Source: Chloroflexota bacterium (GTDB taxonomy: Bacteria; Chloroflexota; Anaerolineae; Ardenticatenales; Ardenticatenaceae). Taken from it: DNA of 17,065 nt. Position numbers and translations under genes: made by a program. This document shows positions 1 to 7,174 of this stretch, piece after piece (the stretch's first letter is position 1; the number at the start of each line of letters is the position of its first letter). Where the stretch lies: assembly GCA_003520455.1 (NCBI GenBank), contig DOUV01000063.1:1-17065 (forward strand), given 5' to 3'. The notes beneath the pieces were generated by a model. That model ran no database searches and was not told the DNA's origin. It saw only the letters and a list, made by a program, of their open reading frames with translations.

Positions 1-1053
1 CAGGTGCTCTTCCGCCCGGAGCAAGTCGCCCTCAGCGCCGAAGCGCCCGCGGACGGGGCGCTCGTGCTGGGGCATGGCAGGATCACTGAACAGAATTTCG
101 CCGGTGCTCATCGGCGCGTGCGCTTGCGGCTCCCTCGCCTTCCGGCCACGCGCCAGATTGCGCCGCCTCCGCCGTTCGGGGAAGAGGGCCTGCTGGTGGA
201 TGCCGTTCTCCCAGCCGAGATGCCCCTGACCAGCCACGACCTGTGGGTGACGCTGCAGGGCTGGCACATTCTGAAGCAGCCGCATCCGCGCCTGCTGGTC
301 TGCGACGGCGGTGTTGGACCCGCCACGTCGCTCGCCACTGCCCGTCAGGTGGCCGAACGGTTGCAGGCGTCTGTGACCATCCTGGGTGTGGCCGATGACC
401 CCGAGGCGGCCGACGCTTTGCACACAGCCCTCACGCGTCGCCAGCACGCGCAGGGCTTGCGGCCGGCTGAGTTGCTCGTCCGCCACGGGAACCCCGCTGA
501 ACAGATTGCCAGTGCCGAGGCCGAAGCAGTGTACGAGCTCTTGGTCCTGGCCGCCAGCGACGATCCCGAAGCTCATCCAGAGCGGCTGGGTGCCACCGTG
601 CGGGCGGTTTTGGAGCAGACCGCCATGCCAGTCATGGTTGTGAAAGGGGAAGGAACTGGGTTCCAGCGCCTGCTGATCTGCACAGCCGCCGGTGAGCCGG
701 GCAAAGGCGACGTACGGTTCGGCGGCCGGCTGGCGCGGCGCCTCGGGGCTTCGGTCACGCTGCTGTACGTGACGACCACGGGAGAAGAACTCAGCCCGCT
801 CGCACGCGCCCATCTTGAGCGCGCCTCAGTCACGCTGCGCGCCCTCGAGTTGGCCAGCGAGGTCTGGGTTCGCCCCTCAATGACCGCAGCGGAAGGGATT
901 CTCGCCGTGGCCCGCGATGGTGACTACGATCTCATCGTTATGGGAAGCCACGGGCCTCAGTCGCGGTCGATCTTTGGCCTGGATGATGTCACCCTGCAGG
1001 TACTCGCCGGGGCCGACCGGCCTGTACTCGTGGTACCGGATGAGACGGTTTGA
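1..1053 (+). CDS. ABC transporter ATPase C-terminus (TOBE) fused to two universal stress domains, 5'-partial
   Basis: The reading frame is open at the left edge, so this is the 3' end of a longer gene; the GTG at position 4 is probably not the start. The first ~90 residues (beginning LFRPEQV, then a Gly-rich beta segment and a second strand set ending near LQGWHIL) look like the TOBE domain that closes sulfate/molybdate-type ABC ATPases. Two UspA-like alpha/beta domains follow: about residues 95-214, ending PVMVVKG, and 220-346, opening FQRLLICTA and ending PVLVVPD (numbering from the GTG). The second has GSHG but then lacks the usual Gly-Ser/Thr of the ATP-binding loop. The ATPase core (Walker A/B) must lie upstream if the fusion is real. 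The known family role would be energising anion import, with Usp domains as a possible nucleotide or stress sensor. The substrate cannot be told from this fragment. Confidence 0.7.
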   Translation, partial: QVLFRPEQVALSAEAPADGALVLGHGRITEQNFAGAHRRVRLRLPRLPATRQIAPPPPFGEEGLLVDAVLPAEMPLTSHDLWVTLQGWHILKQPHPRLLVCDGGVGPATSLATARQVAERLQASVTILGVADDPEAADALHTALTRRQHAQGLRPAELLVRHGNPAEQIASAEAEAVYELLVLAASDDPEAHPERLGATVRAVLEQTAMPVMVVKGEGTGFQRLLICTAAGEPGKGDVRFGGRLARRLGASVTLLYVTTTGEELSPLARAHLERASVTLRALELASEVWVRPSMTAAEGILAVARDGDYDLIVMGSHGPQSRSIFGLDDVTLQVLAGADRPVLVVPDETV

Positions 1054-1116
1054 AGCCTCGTTGCCTGAGCAGAGCCGGATGGAGCAGCGCAGTGCTGTCG
1101 ATGTTTGCTCCTGCTC

Positions 1117-1647
1117 TCAACTCACGGGTACCTTGCCGCCACGCTGAACCCACGCGCCCAGCACGAGGCCGTACACGAGGTGGGCCACGAAGAACGATGG
1201 CAACCACACCGAGGTGCTCATCACCGGGTTCACCGCAGGCAACACCACGAACTGGGCACCGAACCACAGCGCTGGCCCAATCAAGAGGCTCCAGATCCAG
1301 GGCGGCCCCGGTAGGGTGGGGAGGAGCAGCGCAAACAGGAAGCCGATGCTGATCGAGAGTAGCATGTGCAAGATGAAGCCGACGATGAGCGCGGGGAGAT
1401 AGAACTGGCTCAGCATCTCAGGCGGGGTTGCCTGGAGCGAGCGCACAATGGTGGCGGCGACCAGGTTCAAGGGGTACCAGGGGCCGCGACCGATGAGCAG
1501 GCCCGTCGCGATAGCCACCGCAGCCATAGCCAGGCCACCAAGCAGGCCGCCCACCAGGCCTGCTGAATAGGGATAGACTTCAGTCGGAACACCCAAGCTC
1601 TCATCCGCGATGAGTCCACTTCGAGAACTGACGCTACGGTTCGCCAT
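1117..1647 (-). CDS. small four-helix membrane protein, unknown function
   Basis: 176 residues from the ATG at 1647, chosen because AGAAGGGA lies a few bases upstream; the frame runs further 5' to 1764, but that extension is Arg-rich and has no ribosome site. A short polar N-terminus (about 27 residues) precedes four hydrophobic segments at roughly 28-52, 84-110, 117-136 and 147-167. Notable motifs are GRGPWYPLNL after helix 1, GFILHMLLS in helix 2, LPAVNPVM before helix 4 and AHLVYGLVLG within it. I recognise the style of an uncharacterised conserved membrane family but cannot name a function. It converges with the Usp fusion gene, leaving 63 bases between the two stops. There is no operon partner on its own strand nearby. 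Confidence 0.7.
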   Translation of the reverse strand: MANRSVSSRSGLIADESLGVPTEVYPYSAGLVGGLLGGLAMAAVAIATGLLIGRGPWYPLNLVAATIVRSLQATPPEMLSQFYLPALIVGFILHMLLSISIGFLFALLLPTLPGPPWIWSLLIGPALWFGAQFVVLPAVNPVMSTSVWLPSFFVAHLVYGLVLGAWVQRGGKVPVS

Positions 1648-1881
1648 AGAGCTATCCCTTCTCTCTTCCGGTTGGTCGCGCCGACGGGGCCACCGCTGCG
1701 TTCTCAAAATGGCGACCAGGTTTGTGCGCCGCCTGGAATCCGAAGCAGCCAGAACGTCGATCAAGTCTTCCTTCCAGCCGGGGGTTTGGGGTCTGCGGCC
1801 GCCAACATCACTTTCTTGTTCGGATCACGCGCGGCGAAGCTGCATGCAAACCCAGCCGTCAGGGCGCGGGAGATCGTCGAC

Positions 1882-1997
1882 GACTCCTTGACTGGTCTCC
1901 AGAACCATCTGGAACATCGGTCAAGTCGTCGCCGTGGACGCGTGATCGGAGACTTCCGAAGTCTTCCGAGACTTCGGAAGTCTGACTCCTTGACCGG
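1882..1997. repeat. two direct copies of GACTCCTTGACYGG
   Basis: GACTCCTTGACTGG at 1882-1895 and GACTCCTTGACCGG at 1984-1997 match at 13 of 14 positions with starts 102 bases apart. The related string TCAAGTC occurs at 1921-1927 and again near 1761. They flank the compound palindrome at 1951-1982. They could be regulator half-sites for the leftward membrane-protein gene, or remnants of a duplicated sequence. Confidence 0.5.
1951..1982. repeat. compound inverted repeat, 13-bp arms
   Basis: GACTTCCGAAGTC (1951-1963) and GACTTCGGAAGTC (1970-1982) are exact reverse complements separated by TTCCGA. Each arm is also a palindrome around its central base, so the site contains nested dyads. It could be a cooperative operator with two palindromic sites 19 bp apart centre to centre, or a strong hairpin. 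It lies about 300 bases upstream of the start of the leftward membrane-protein gene. Nothing T-rich follows on either strand, so a classical terminator is unlikely. Confidence 0.65.
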
Positions 1998-2214
1998 CGC
2001 TCGAGGGCAAACAGACTCATGCTACCGCCTGGTCTGTTGTTTCATTCTAGCTCACACCGCCCCGAGATTCAAGCAGAGTATGAAGCCTGGGATTGGCCCA
2101 AGTGTTCAGGGGCGTCGCACCTGTACTCTTCGGAATGGCGCCGGCCGAGGTGTCGATCGGTCGATTGCATTCTCCCTCGTTCGCGGCTTCCTTTCTGTAA
2201 CTTCTCATACGAAA

Positions 2215-2241
2215 CCGCCCCCAGCAGTCTGCTGGAGGCGG
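2215..2241 (-). terminator. terminator-like hairpin
   Basis: CCGCCCCCAGCA (2215-2226) pairs with TGCTGGAGGCGG (2230-2241) across a 3-base loop. Read on the minus strand the one imperfect position becomes a U-G wobble, and TTTCGT follows the stem. That makes it a plausible but weak intrinsic terminator for leftward transcription, perhaps read-through from the Rieske gene. The T tract is short. Confidence 0.4.
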
Positions 2242-2322
2242 CTCGTTCTCTATGTTGCGCGCCGGCTCGCGCGGCGACAGGCGCGTTGTTCGGGCACGGC
2301 GACGTCTTAGCGTCAGAAACGC

Positions 2323-2351
2323 AGAGGGCGCCAACCGAGTCGGCGCCCTCT
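2323..2351 (+). terminator. GC-rich hairpin, terminator-like
   Basis: AGAGGGCGCC (2323-2332) and GGCGCCCTCT (2342-2351) form a perfect 10-bp stem with a 9-base loop, followed on the plus strand by TTTGC. No plus-strand gene precedes it. It may act on leftward transcription too, where a few Ts (GCGTTTCTG) follow. It could also be part of an unrecognised small RNA. Confidence 0.4.
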
Positions 2352-2717
2352 TTGCACCCGCCAGGGAACACTGTAAAGGCTTACGCGGTACTTTCTGCCC
2401 TTACCATGTGAGACACGAGTCCCCCATCGTCGGGACCCGGTGGGGCATCCTGGAGTCTTCGGGGAGCGCACTGGCGGGGTTGGCCTTTCATCCAGTTGAC
2501 CCCTCACACTCTTTCCGACCTTTCCTTCCTTGTCCACGACTGCCCGCTGTCTCACACATCTCCCCGGTTCTCCACTATTCGTACTAGCATCTATCGTGCC
2601 ACGCGTTTGGTATCTCGGTGCAAGACCCCTACTCCCCTCCGAGGGCGATCGGTGGGTGCTGGAAGGATATTCGCACCGGCCCCTCGTTCAGCTTCGAGTT
2701 CACCAAGGGTGGGCTCG

Positions 2718-2797
2718 TGAAACGTAATGATGACAGGATGATCACCTTCTCCGCCGAGAACGCGAAATGAGCCGGATTTTGCCGTCATCACGTTTCA
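2718..2797. repeat. 80-bp element with imperfect terminal inverted repeats
   Basis: TGAAACGT-AAT-GATGAC at 2718-2734 matches the reverse complement of GTCATCACGTTTCA at 2784-2797 apart from a 3-base insertion. The element ends 12 bases before the Rieske stop codon. The size and end symmetry resemble a very small non-autonomous mobile element, but I see no target-site duplication. It could equally be a long-range stem at the 3' end of the Rieske transcript. Confidence 0.4.
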
Positions 2798-2809
2798 TGT
2801 GGTGCTCTA

Positions 2810-4573
2810 TCACTCCGCCGCGAGCGCCTCCCCCGCGTGCAACCGGCTCGCGATGCTGTAGGTCTGCGTGGTCGCGCGGTCGGTAGGGGCGTGCCCGGCC
2901 AGATAGCGGGCAACTGCGACCAGGACGACACGCGCCAGGTCGGGCCGGTCGGCCTGCAACTCGTGGAAGAGTTGGACGCCCGCCTCGAGCATCTGATAGC
3001 TGTGGAACTCGCCGTCCTCCCGCAGGAGGGTGTGGGCGAGGGTCTGGATGAGCGGCTCGGCGGGATGGTCCAGGCTGAGCCAGCGGTAGACTACGGCCGC
3101 CGCCTCTTCCACCTTCTGCCGCTGGTCGGTCAGCTCGAGAAGCCGCGCGCGGAGCGCCTCGGCGTCCTCTGGCAGGTTGTGCACGCTCTGCTCGGTGGGG
3201 AGCCTGGCGGCGGGTGTGTTCAGAAAGCGGTTGAGGTAGAGGTGCATCGCTGCGTGCCAGATGCTGCGCGCGCCCGCAAGGGAGGGCGCCCGCTTCAACA
3301 GTTGGTGGGTGGCATTGGCGCTGGTCAATGTGTGGAGGACGCTGATCCAGTCGTCGAACTCGTTGTTGGTGTGGAAGCGGGCGACCCGCACGGCCGCGGC
3401 GTAGCAGACGGTCTGGGAGAGTTGAGTGAGCCCAGCGCCCTGTGCCAGGGCGGTCTCCAGGGCCTCGGCACTGGCAGCCGGGTCGTCGCCCAGCAGGGTC
3501 TCCACGAGCGTGTCGAACTCAGCCGGGCCGAGCGTGCCGGGGCGGGTAACGTCGTCAATCAGGTCGCCTGCGAGCAGACGCGCGAAGATCGGCTCGATCA
3601 GCGCAGGCAGGTTGATGGGGTGACGCCAGGAGTTGGTTTCCTCCATTCGCTGGCCCATCACGATGCCGGGGACGATGCTGGGCAGAATATGACCGGCCTC
3701 GCGCCAGCCGATCCGGTCAAGCAGTTCGAAGGCTTTGTTGATGAAGTCGATGGTGTGCCCGTTGTCGAGCCAGTAATGGTCGGTGGCGGCGACCAGGAGC
3801 ATATCGGCGACCTCAGCCGGCCCGGCTTCCTGCTGAATTGCCGTCAGTACGACGCGTTCGACGCCGTCGCGGTCGCGGACCTCGGCGAACTGGCGCAGCC
3901 AGCCTTTCAGCGTGCCCAACGGGAGATTCTCGGTTGGCAGCGGGTCGAGCTCGAAATGCGGCCGCTGGCCGGCGACGTTGGCAGCGACGTGGAGCAGGCC
4001 GTGATAGAGAGCCAGAGAGCAGTCATCGGGAGTCAGGACGGGAAGTAGATTTCCCATCGCCGTCATGATGGTGAGGCCATCGCGCCAGCCGGCATCGCGC
4101 TGACTCGCGCCAAAGCGCCCGCCGATGCGGAGCACCTCAGCCGGGTCGACCTCGTGATCCTGCAGGCTGAGAATTGCCTTGGCGGTGACGAGGCTGATCT
4201 GCTGCTCGAGCCCGTCGCGCAGGCGGCGCTTCTGGTGCGCGACCTCGTCGCGTTGGGGTCGCGGGTCCACCCAGATCTCGCCCGCGCGCACCTCGACCGG
4301 GTAGACGCGCACGTCGTCGGCCCAAAGATCGAACGTGCCGCCTGAGCAGAGGTCGAAGCGGGCGTGGTGCCAGTGGCAGGTGAGGATGCCATCGCGGATG
4401 CTGCCCTTACTCAGGGGGAAGCCCATGTGCGGGCAGCGCCAGTCGAGCGCGTGGATCGAGCCGTTACTGCGGACCAGGAGCACATTCTGGTCGCCGGCTT
4501 TGACGGTCTTCACGCCGCGGTCACCGAGCTCGTCCACCCGGGCAACGCGGATGAAACCAGGGGGTGTGGTCAT
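2810..4573 (-). CDS. Rieske [2Fe-2S] protein with large uncharacterised C-terminal region
   Basis: 587 residues from the ATG at 4573, which has GGAGG six bases upstream; the frame extends to 4654 without a ribosome site. Residues 5-105 form a soluble ferredoxin-type Rieske domain: CPH (Cys47, His49) and CHWH (Cys66, His69) are the cluster ligands. There is no Tat signal or membrane anchor, so it should be cytoplasmic, unlike arsenite-oxidase or bc1 Rieske proteins. Residues ~125-587 are mostly helical with conserved-looking His motifs (LYHGLLHVAANV, DHYWLDNGHTIDF, SWRHPINLP), which might bind a metal or cofactor, but I do not recognise the family. Free-standing Rieske ferredoxins are near 100 residues, so this is a fusion. 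It may act as an oxygenase-like or electron-transfer enzyme. The ferredoxin gene lies 131 bases upstream. Confidence 0.75.
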   Translation of the reverse strand: MTTPPGFIRVARVDELGDRGVKTVKAGDQNVLLVRSNGSIHALDWRCPHMGFPLSKGSIRDGILTCHWHHARFDLCSGGTFDLWADDVRVYPVEVRAGEIWVDPRPQRDEVAHQKRRLRDGLEQQISLVTAKAILSLQDHEVDPAEVLRIGGRFGASQRDAGWRDGLTIMTAMGNLLPVLTPDDCSLALYHGLLHVAANVAGQRPHFELDPLPTENLPLGTLKGWLRQFAEVRDRDGVERVVLTAIQQEAGPAEVADMLLVAATDHYWLDNGHTIDFINKAFELLDRIGWREAGHILPSIVPGIVMGQRMEETNSWRHPINLPALIEPIFARLLAGDLIDDVTRPGTLGPAEFDTLVETLLGDDPAASAEALETALAQGAGLTQLSQTVCYAAAVRVARFHTNNEFDDWISVLHTLTSANATHQLLKRAPSLAGARSIWHAAMHLYLNRFLNTPAARLPTEQSVHNLPEDAEALRARLLELTDQRQKVEEAAAVVYRWLSLDHPAEPLIQTLAHTLLREDGEFHSYQMLEAGVQLFHELQADRPDLARVVLVAVARYLAGHAPTDRATTQTYSIASRLHAGEALAAE

Positions 4574-4625
4574 GTTCGGCCTCCATCCTATGGGAACGTG
4601 CGGGAGCGGGCCACTCATGACTGTT

Positions 4626-4654
4626 ATTCTAGTCCACCCGGCGCGCATTGCCAT
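4626..4654 (-). promoter_or_regulatory. possible sigma70 promoter for the Rieske gene
   Basis: On the minus strand ATGGCA (4654-4649, four of six to the -35 consensus) is 17 bases from TAGAAT (4631-4626, five of six to the -10 consensus), giving a leader of roughly 45 bases before the start at 4573. It suggests the Rieske gene can be transcribed apart from the ferredoxin. The -35 box is weak. Confidence 0.35.
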
Positions 4655-4704
4655 GCCCGGAGGGCGAGAAACGTCCTGGACGGAGGGACAGGTTGTAGTT
4701 GTTC

Positions 4705-4938
4705 CTACTTAAAATAGTCAGCGTTCTTCTGGATGAAGCTCTTCCACTGTTCCGGGACTTCGACATCCTCGAAGATAGCTTCAACGGGACATTCTGGGAC
4801 ACAAGCGCCGCAGTCGATACATTCGTCGGGATGGATGTAGTATTGATCGGGTCCCTCGTAGATGCAGTCTACCGGGCAGACCTCGACGCAGGCTGCGTCC
4901 TTCACGTCGATACAAGGCTCACAGATAACGTAGGCCAT
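4705..4938 (-). CDS. 7Fe-type ferredoxin (FdxA-like)
   Basis: 77 residues from the ATG at 4938, set by AAGGAGG about eight bases upstream. It carries nine cysteines (6, 9, 17, 21, 25, 40, 43, 46, 50). The CVEVCPVDC and HPDECIDCGACVPECP motifs match FdxA-type ferredoxins, in which Cys9, Cys17 and Cys50 hold a [3Fe-4S] cluster and Cys21, 40, 43 and 46 a [4Fe-4S] cluster. The second cysteine of the first motif (position 12), which is not a ligand in Azotobacter FdI, is Val here. It is a cytoplasmic low-potential electron carrier. It lies between the truncated phosphatase (93 bases upstream) and the Rieske gene (131 bases downstream) on the same strand, so it may pass electrons to the Rieske protein. 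That link is inference. Confidence 0.88.
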   Translation of the reverse strand: MAYVICEPCIDVKDAACVEVCPVDCIYEGPDQYYIHPDECIDCGACVPECPVEAIFEDVEVPEQWKSFIQKNADYFK

Positions 4939-5031
4939 TGGTTGAACCTCCTTCTTGGAAAGTGGGATTTGTCGGGGTTCAGGAACCTTCTCCAAGTCTT
5001 AGCAGTTTTTCCCTGAAGCCACTCGTCGTTC

Positions 5032-5283
5032 TCACCCCCTCTCTCGGGACGGCTGCAGTCCGAGTGCCTCCAGCCGACGGCGGATGGCCGGCATGGAGAT
5101 ATGGTGTTCAATGCCGATCTCACGCAAAACGCGCAAGGCCTTGGGGTGGACGGTGCCGGTTGGTTTCGTCCCCGCACTCACGGCCTCCCACTCGTCGCCC
5201 ATCCGCGCATTGATGATGGCCTCGGCCTGTTGTGACCGGCAGGAGTTGCCGGTGCAGAGGAAAAGGACTTTGTTCTTATCCAA
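5032..5283 (-). CDS. truncated low-molecular-weight phosphatase / arsenate reductase (ArsC-like)
   Basis: 83 residues starting at the TTG at 5283, which has GGAGG six bases upstream and overlaps the arsA stop by eight bases, implying translational coupling. VLFLCTGNSCRSQQAEA carries the LMW-PTP P-loop C-x5-R (Cys10, Arg16), followed by VSAGTKP and HPKALRVLREIGI as in arsenate reductases. Family members run to about 130-140 residues; here the sequence stops just after the first half. It therefore lacks the catalytic Asp-Pro loop and the Cys82/Cys89 region used by thioredoxin-coupled ArsC. The last ~18 residues (AIRRRLEALGLQPSRERG) do not resemble the family. It may be a dead remnant or a small domain with another use. 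I see no remainder of the gene in the next 93 bases. Confidence 0.7.
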   Translation of the reverse strand: MDKNKVLFLCTGNSCRSQQAEAIINARMGDEWEAVSAGTKPTGTVHPKALRVLREIGIEHHISMPAIRRRLEALGLQPSRERG

Positions 5284-7174
5284 CGGGCACCTCCTTGACC
5301 GTTTGAGACGGTGGTAAAGGCGTCCAGCCATCCCCATAAACTTGTCTGCCCAACTCGACGAGCATCTCAATCCCTCTCACTTCGCCCGGCAACAGCGGAA
5401 TCTGCGCCAACGGCACGGCGAAACGCCACGCGATTTCAGCAAGGTATTTTTCCTGCATGACGCGGCGGGCGCGAACGAACGGCGTGGTGGCCTGTTCTGG
5501 CGGGATGACAAAGTTGGCGACGACCAACCCCGGCTCAATGCCCACCGTATGCAGTTCCTCGGTGGCACGATAGGCCTCGAGAATCGGCGTGGACTCGGGG
5601 TACATGACGAAAGCAAATGTGCTGCGAGCGGGATCGCGCATCATCTCAATGACTTTCCCGAAGCGCCGCCTGGCAATATCGTCGGCAGCAGCCGAGTCCA
5701 CCGAAGCGAAACCCTTAATGTCAATCTGTTTGCTCCAGTCCACCGGCAGTTCGATCAGGCGCAGGGTGTGGCCGGTCGGCGCTGTGTCGAAGACGACCGC
5801 CGGCCAATCAGGTTGCGAGGCGAAGTCGATGAACCTGTCGAAGGCCGCCATCTCCTCGGTGCAGGGCGAGTCGAGTTCCTCGGCCATCACCTTGATCGCT
5901 TCGGGTGGGCGGCCGCGCTGGCGCGCGTCGTCGAGGATGCGCCGCTTATACACGTCGGCAGCAGCCTTGGGATCGATCTTGACCGCCCACAGATTCGGCA
6001 CGCCTTCGAGGGGCGCTACGTCGTCGCCGACCGGCTCGCCGAGCACGTCGCCGATATGCGCTGCCGGGTCGGTCGTCAGTAGCAACGTCCTGTAGCCGCG
6101 CCGAGCCAGCCACACAGCCGTCATGCACGAGGCGACCGTCTTGCCCACGCCGCCCTTGCCGGCGAAGAACAACGTGCGGCTGTGGCCGTTCGGTATAACG
6201 CGCGGCAAAATCTCGGACGCGGGCAGGCGCGGTTCAACGCGGATTCCCTGAGCCGCTGATGCTCTAATTCGTTGGTTGGCCGATGCGTCAACGCCGTCGA
6301 AAAACAGCCGGCCTACTTCGCGCAGTCGCTTCACACCTTTGATCTCGTCGGGCAACAGGAACATGCGGCGACTGGGAAGCGGAAGGTCGTCTTCAATCTG
6401 CTGCAGGTAACGCGCTTGCATCTCGACGCGCGCCGCGAACAACGGATTCACGGTCTCTTCCGGTGGGATGATGCCGTTGATGATCAATTGATGGGTGTGA
6501 ATGTTCAGTTTGCCCAGTTCGGCGGTGGCCCGCTGAGTCTCTTTGATGGCGATGGCTTCGGGGTGCAGAACAAAGATGAACGTGGTCTGCCTCGCGTCAC
6601 GCATGATCGCCAGGGCGCGGTCATACTTGCGTTTGGCGCCCTGAATTGCGGCTGCCGGGCCGATGCAGGTCTGGCCGCTGCCTTCGCTGGCCGCGTCAAT
6701 GGACTGGCTCCACTCGGCGGGCAATTCCAGCAGACGCAGGGTGTGGCCGGTGGGGGCCGTGTCGAAGATCACGACATCGAAGGGCCGCCCGTTTTGAGCA
6801 GGCGCATCGAGAAGATCGGTGAAGCGGTCGAAGGCGGCTACCTCGGCGGTGCACGGCCCGCTCATCTGTTCTTCCATTACTTCCACCATCTGCGGCGGGA
6901 AGGCCGGGCGGATGGGGGCCATCGCGCGGTCTATGTATTCCTCGGTGGCGCGGTCGGCATCAATCTCCATCCCCCACAGGTTCGGCACCCCCTCAATCGG
7001 GGTGAACTTGTGGCCGATGGGCTGCCCGAAGACGTCGGCCAGGTTTGAGGCCGGGTCGGTCGTGACGATGAGCGTCTTCTTGCCCTCGTCCGCGGTGCGG
7101 ACGGCAGTCGTGCAGGCCATGCTCGTCTTGCCCACGCCGCCTTTGCCGACGAAGAAGAAAAACCGCGTTGTCAT
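5276..7174 (-). CDS. arsA: ArsA arsenite-stimulated ATPase, tandem two-domain
   Basis: 632 residues. Cytoplasmic ATPase that in known systems drives the arsenite pump ArsB (or Acr3) and receives As(III) from ArsD. Two homologous halves each carry a deviant Walker A GKGGVGKT (residues 10-17 and 339-346) and the ArsA signature DTAPTGHTLRL (138-148, 463-473). The three metalloid-binding cysteines of ArsA appear conserved: Cys108 (SGPCTAEVAAF), Cys170 (GQTCIGP) and Cys438 (SPCTEEMAAF), corresponding to Cys113, Cys172 and Cys422 of the E. coli plasmid protein. A linker near 295-330 joins the halves. The ATG at 7174 overlaps the arsD stop (ATGA), so the two should be co-translated. No pump gene occurs in this window. 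A Get3-like role is less likely given the three cysteines and the context. Confidence 0.95.
   Translation of the reverse strand: MTTRFFFFVGKGGVGKTSMACTTAVRTADEGKKTLIVTTDPASNLADVFGQPIGHKFTPIEGVPNLWGMEIDADRATEEYIDRAMAPIRPAFPPQMVEVMEEQMSGPCTAEVAAFDRFTDLLDAPAQNGRPFDVVIFDTAPTGHTLRLLELPAEWSQSIDAASEGSGQTCIGPAAAIQGAKRKYDRALAIMRDARQTTFIFVLHPEAIAIKETQRATAELGKLNIHTHQLIINGIIPPEETVNPLFAARVEMQARYLQQIEDDLPLPSRRMFLLPDEIKGVKRLREVGRLFFDGVDASANQRIRASAAQGIRVEPRLPASEILPRVIPNGHSRTLFFAGKGGVGKTVASCMTAVWLARRGYRTLLLTTDPAAHIGDVLGEPVGDDVAPLEGVPNLWAVKIDPKAAADVYKRRILDDARQRGRPPEAIKVMAEELDSPCTEEMAAFDRFIDFASQPDWPAVVFDTAPTGHTLRLIELPVDWSKQIDIKGFASVDSAAADDIARRRFGKVIEMMRDPARSTFAFVMYPESTPILEAYRATEELHTVGIEPGLVVANFVIPPEQATTPFVRARRVMQEKYLAEIAWRFAVPLAQIPLLPGEVRGIEMLVELGRQVYGDGWTPLPPSQTVKEVPVG

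Larger units (their letters stand above)
1648..2809. other. 1.16 kb non-coding region
   Basis: No frame here gives a protein with recognisable family motifs; the open frames are short, overlap on both strands and have Arg/Ser/Pro-rich compositions typical of chance frames in GC-rich DNA. I see no tRNA, rRNA or CRISPR. What it does hold is a set of inverted and direct repeats (listed separately at 1882-1997, 1951-1982, 2215-2241, 2323-2351 and 2718-2797). It lies upstream of the minus-strand membrane protein gene and downstream of the Rieske gene, so it should contain the promoter of the former and the terminator of the latter, neither of which I can fix with confidence. Confidence 0.6.

Noticed and set aside
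2055..2120. tRNA-like string (GCCCC ... GGGGC with a TTGAATC loop) on the minus strand
   Set aside because: Arms are too close together and no D or anticodon arm can be drawn.
1672..2411. Plus-strand open frames of 212 and 130 codons in the intergenic region
   Set aside because: They overlap one another and carry the hairpins, have no recognisable motif and no convincing ribosome site.
2591..2791. A 66-codon minus-strand frame (MMTAKSGSF...)
   Set aside because: It starts inside the inverted repeat at 2784-2797, has no clear ribosome site and no family resemblance; a chance frame is likelier.
2837..4048. A 403-codon plus-strand open frame
   Set aside because: Antisense to the Rieske gene, which has clear cluster ligands and a good ribosome site; the plus-strand product shows only Val/Gly/Arg-rich shadow composition.
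2810..4573. Rieske protein as the small subunit (AioB) of arsenite oxidase
   Set aside because: No Tat signal, a soluble ferredoxin-type Rieske domain, far too long, and not beside an AioA-type gene.
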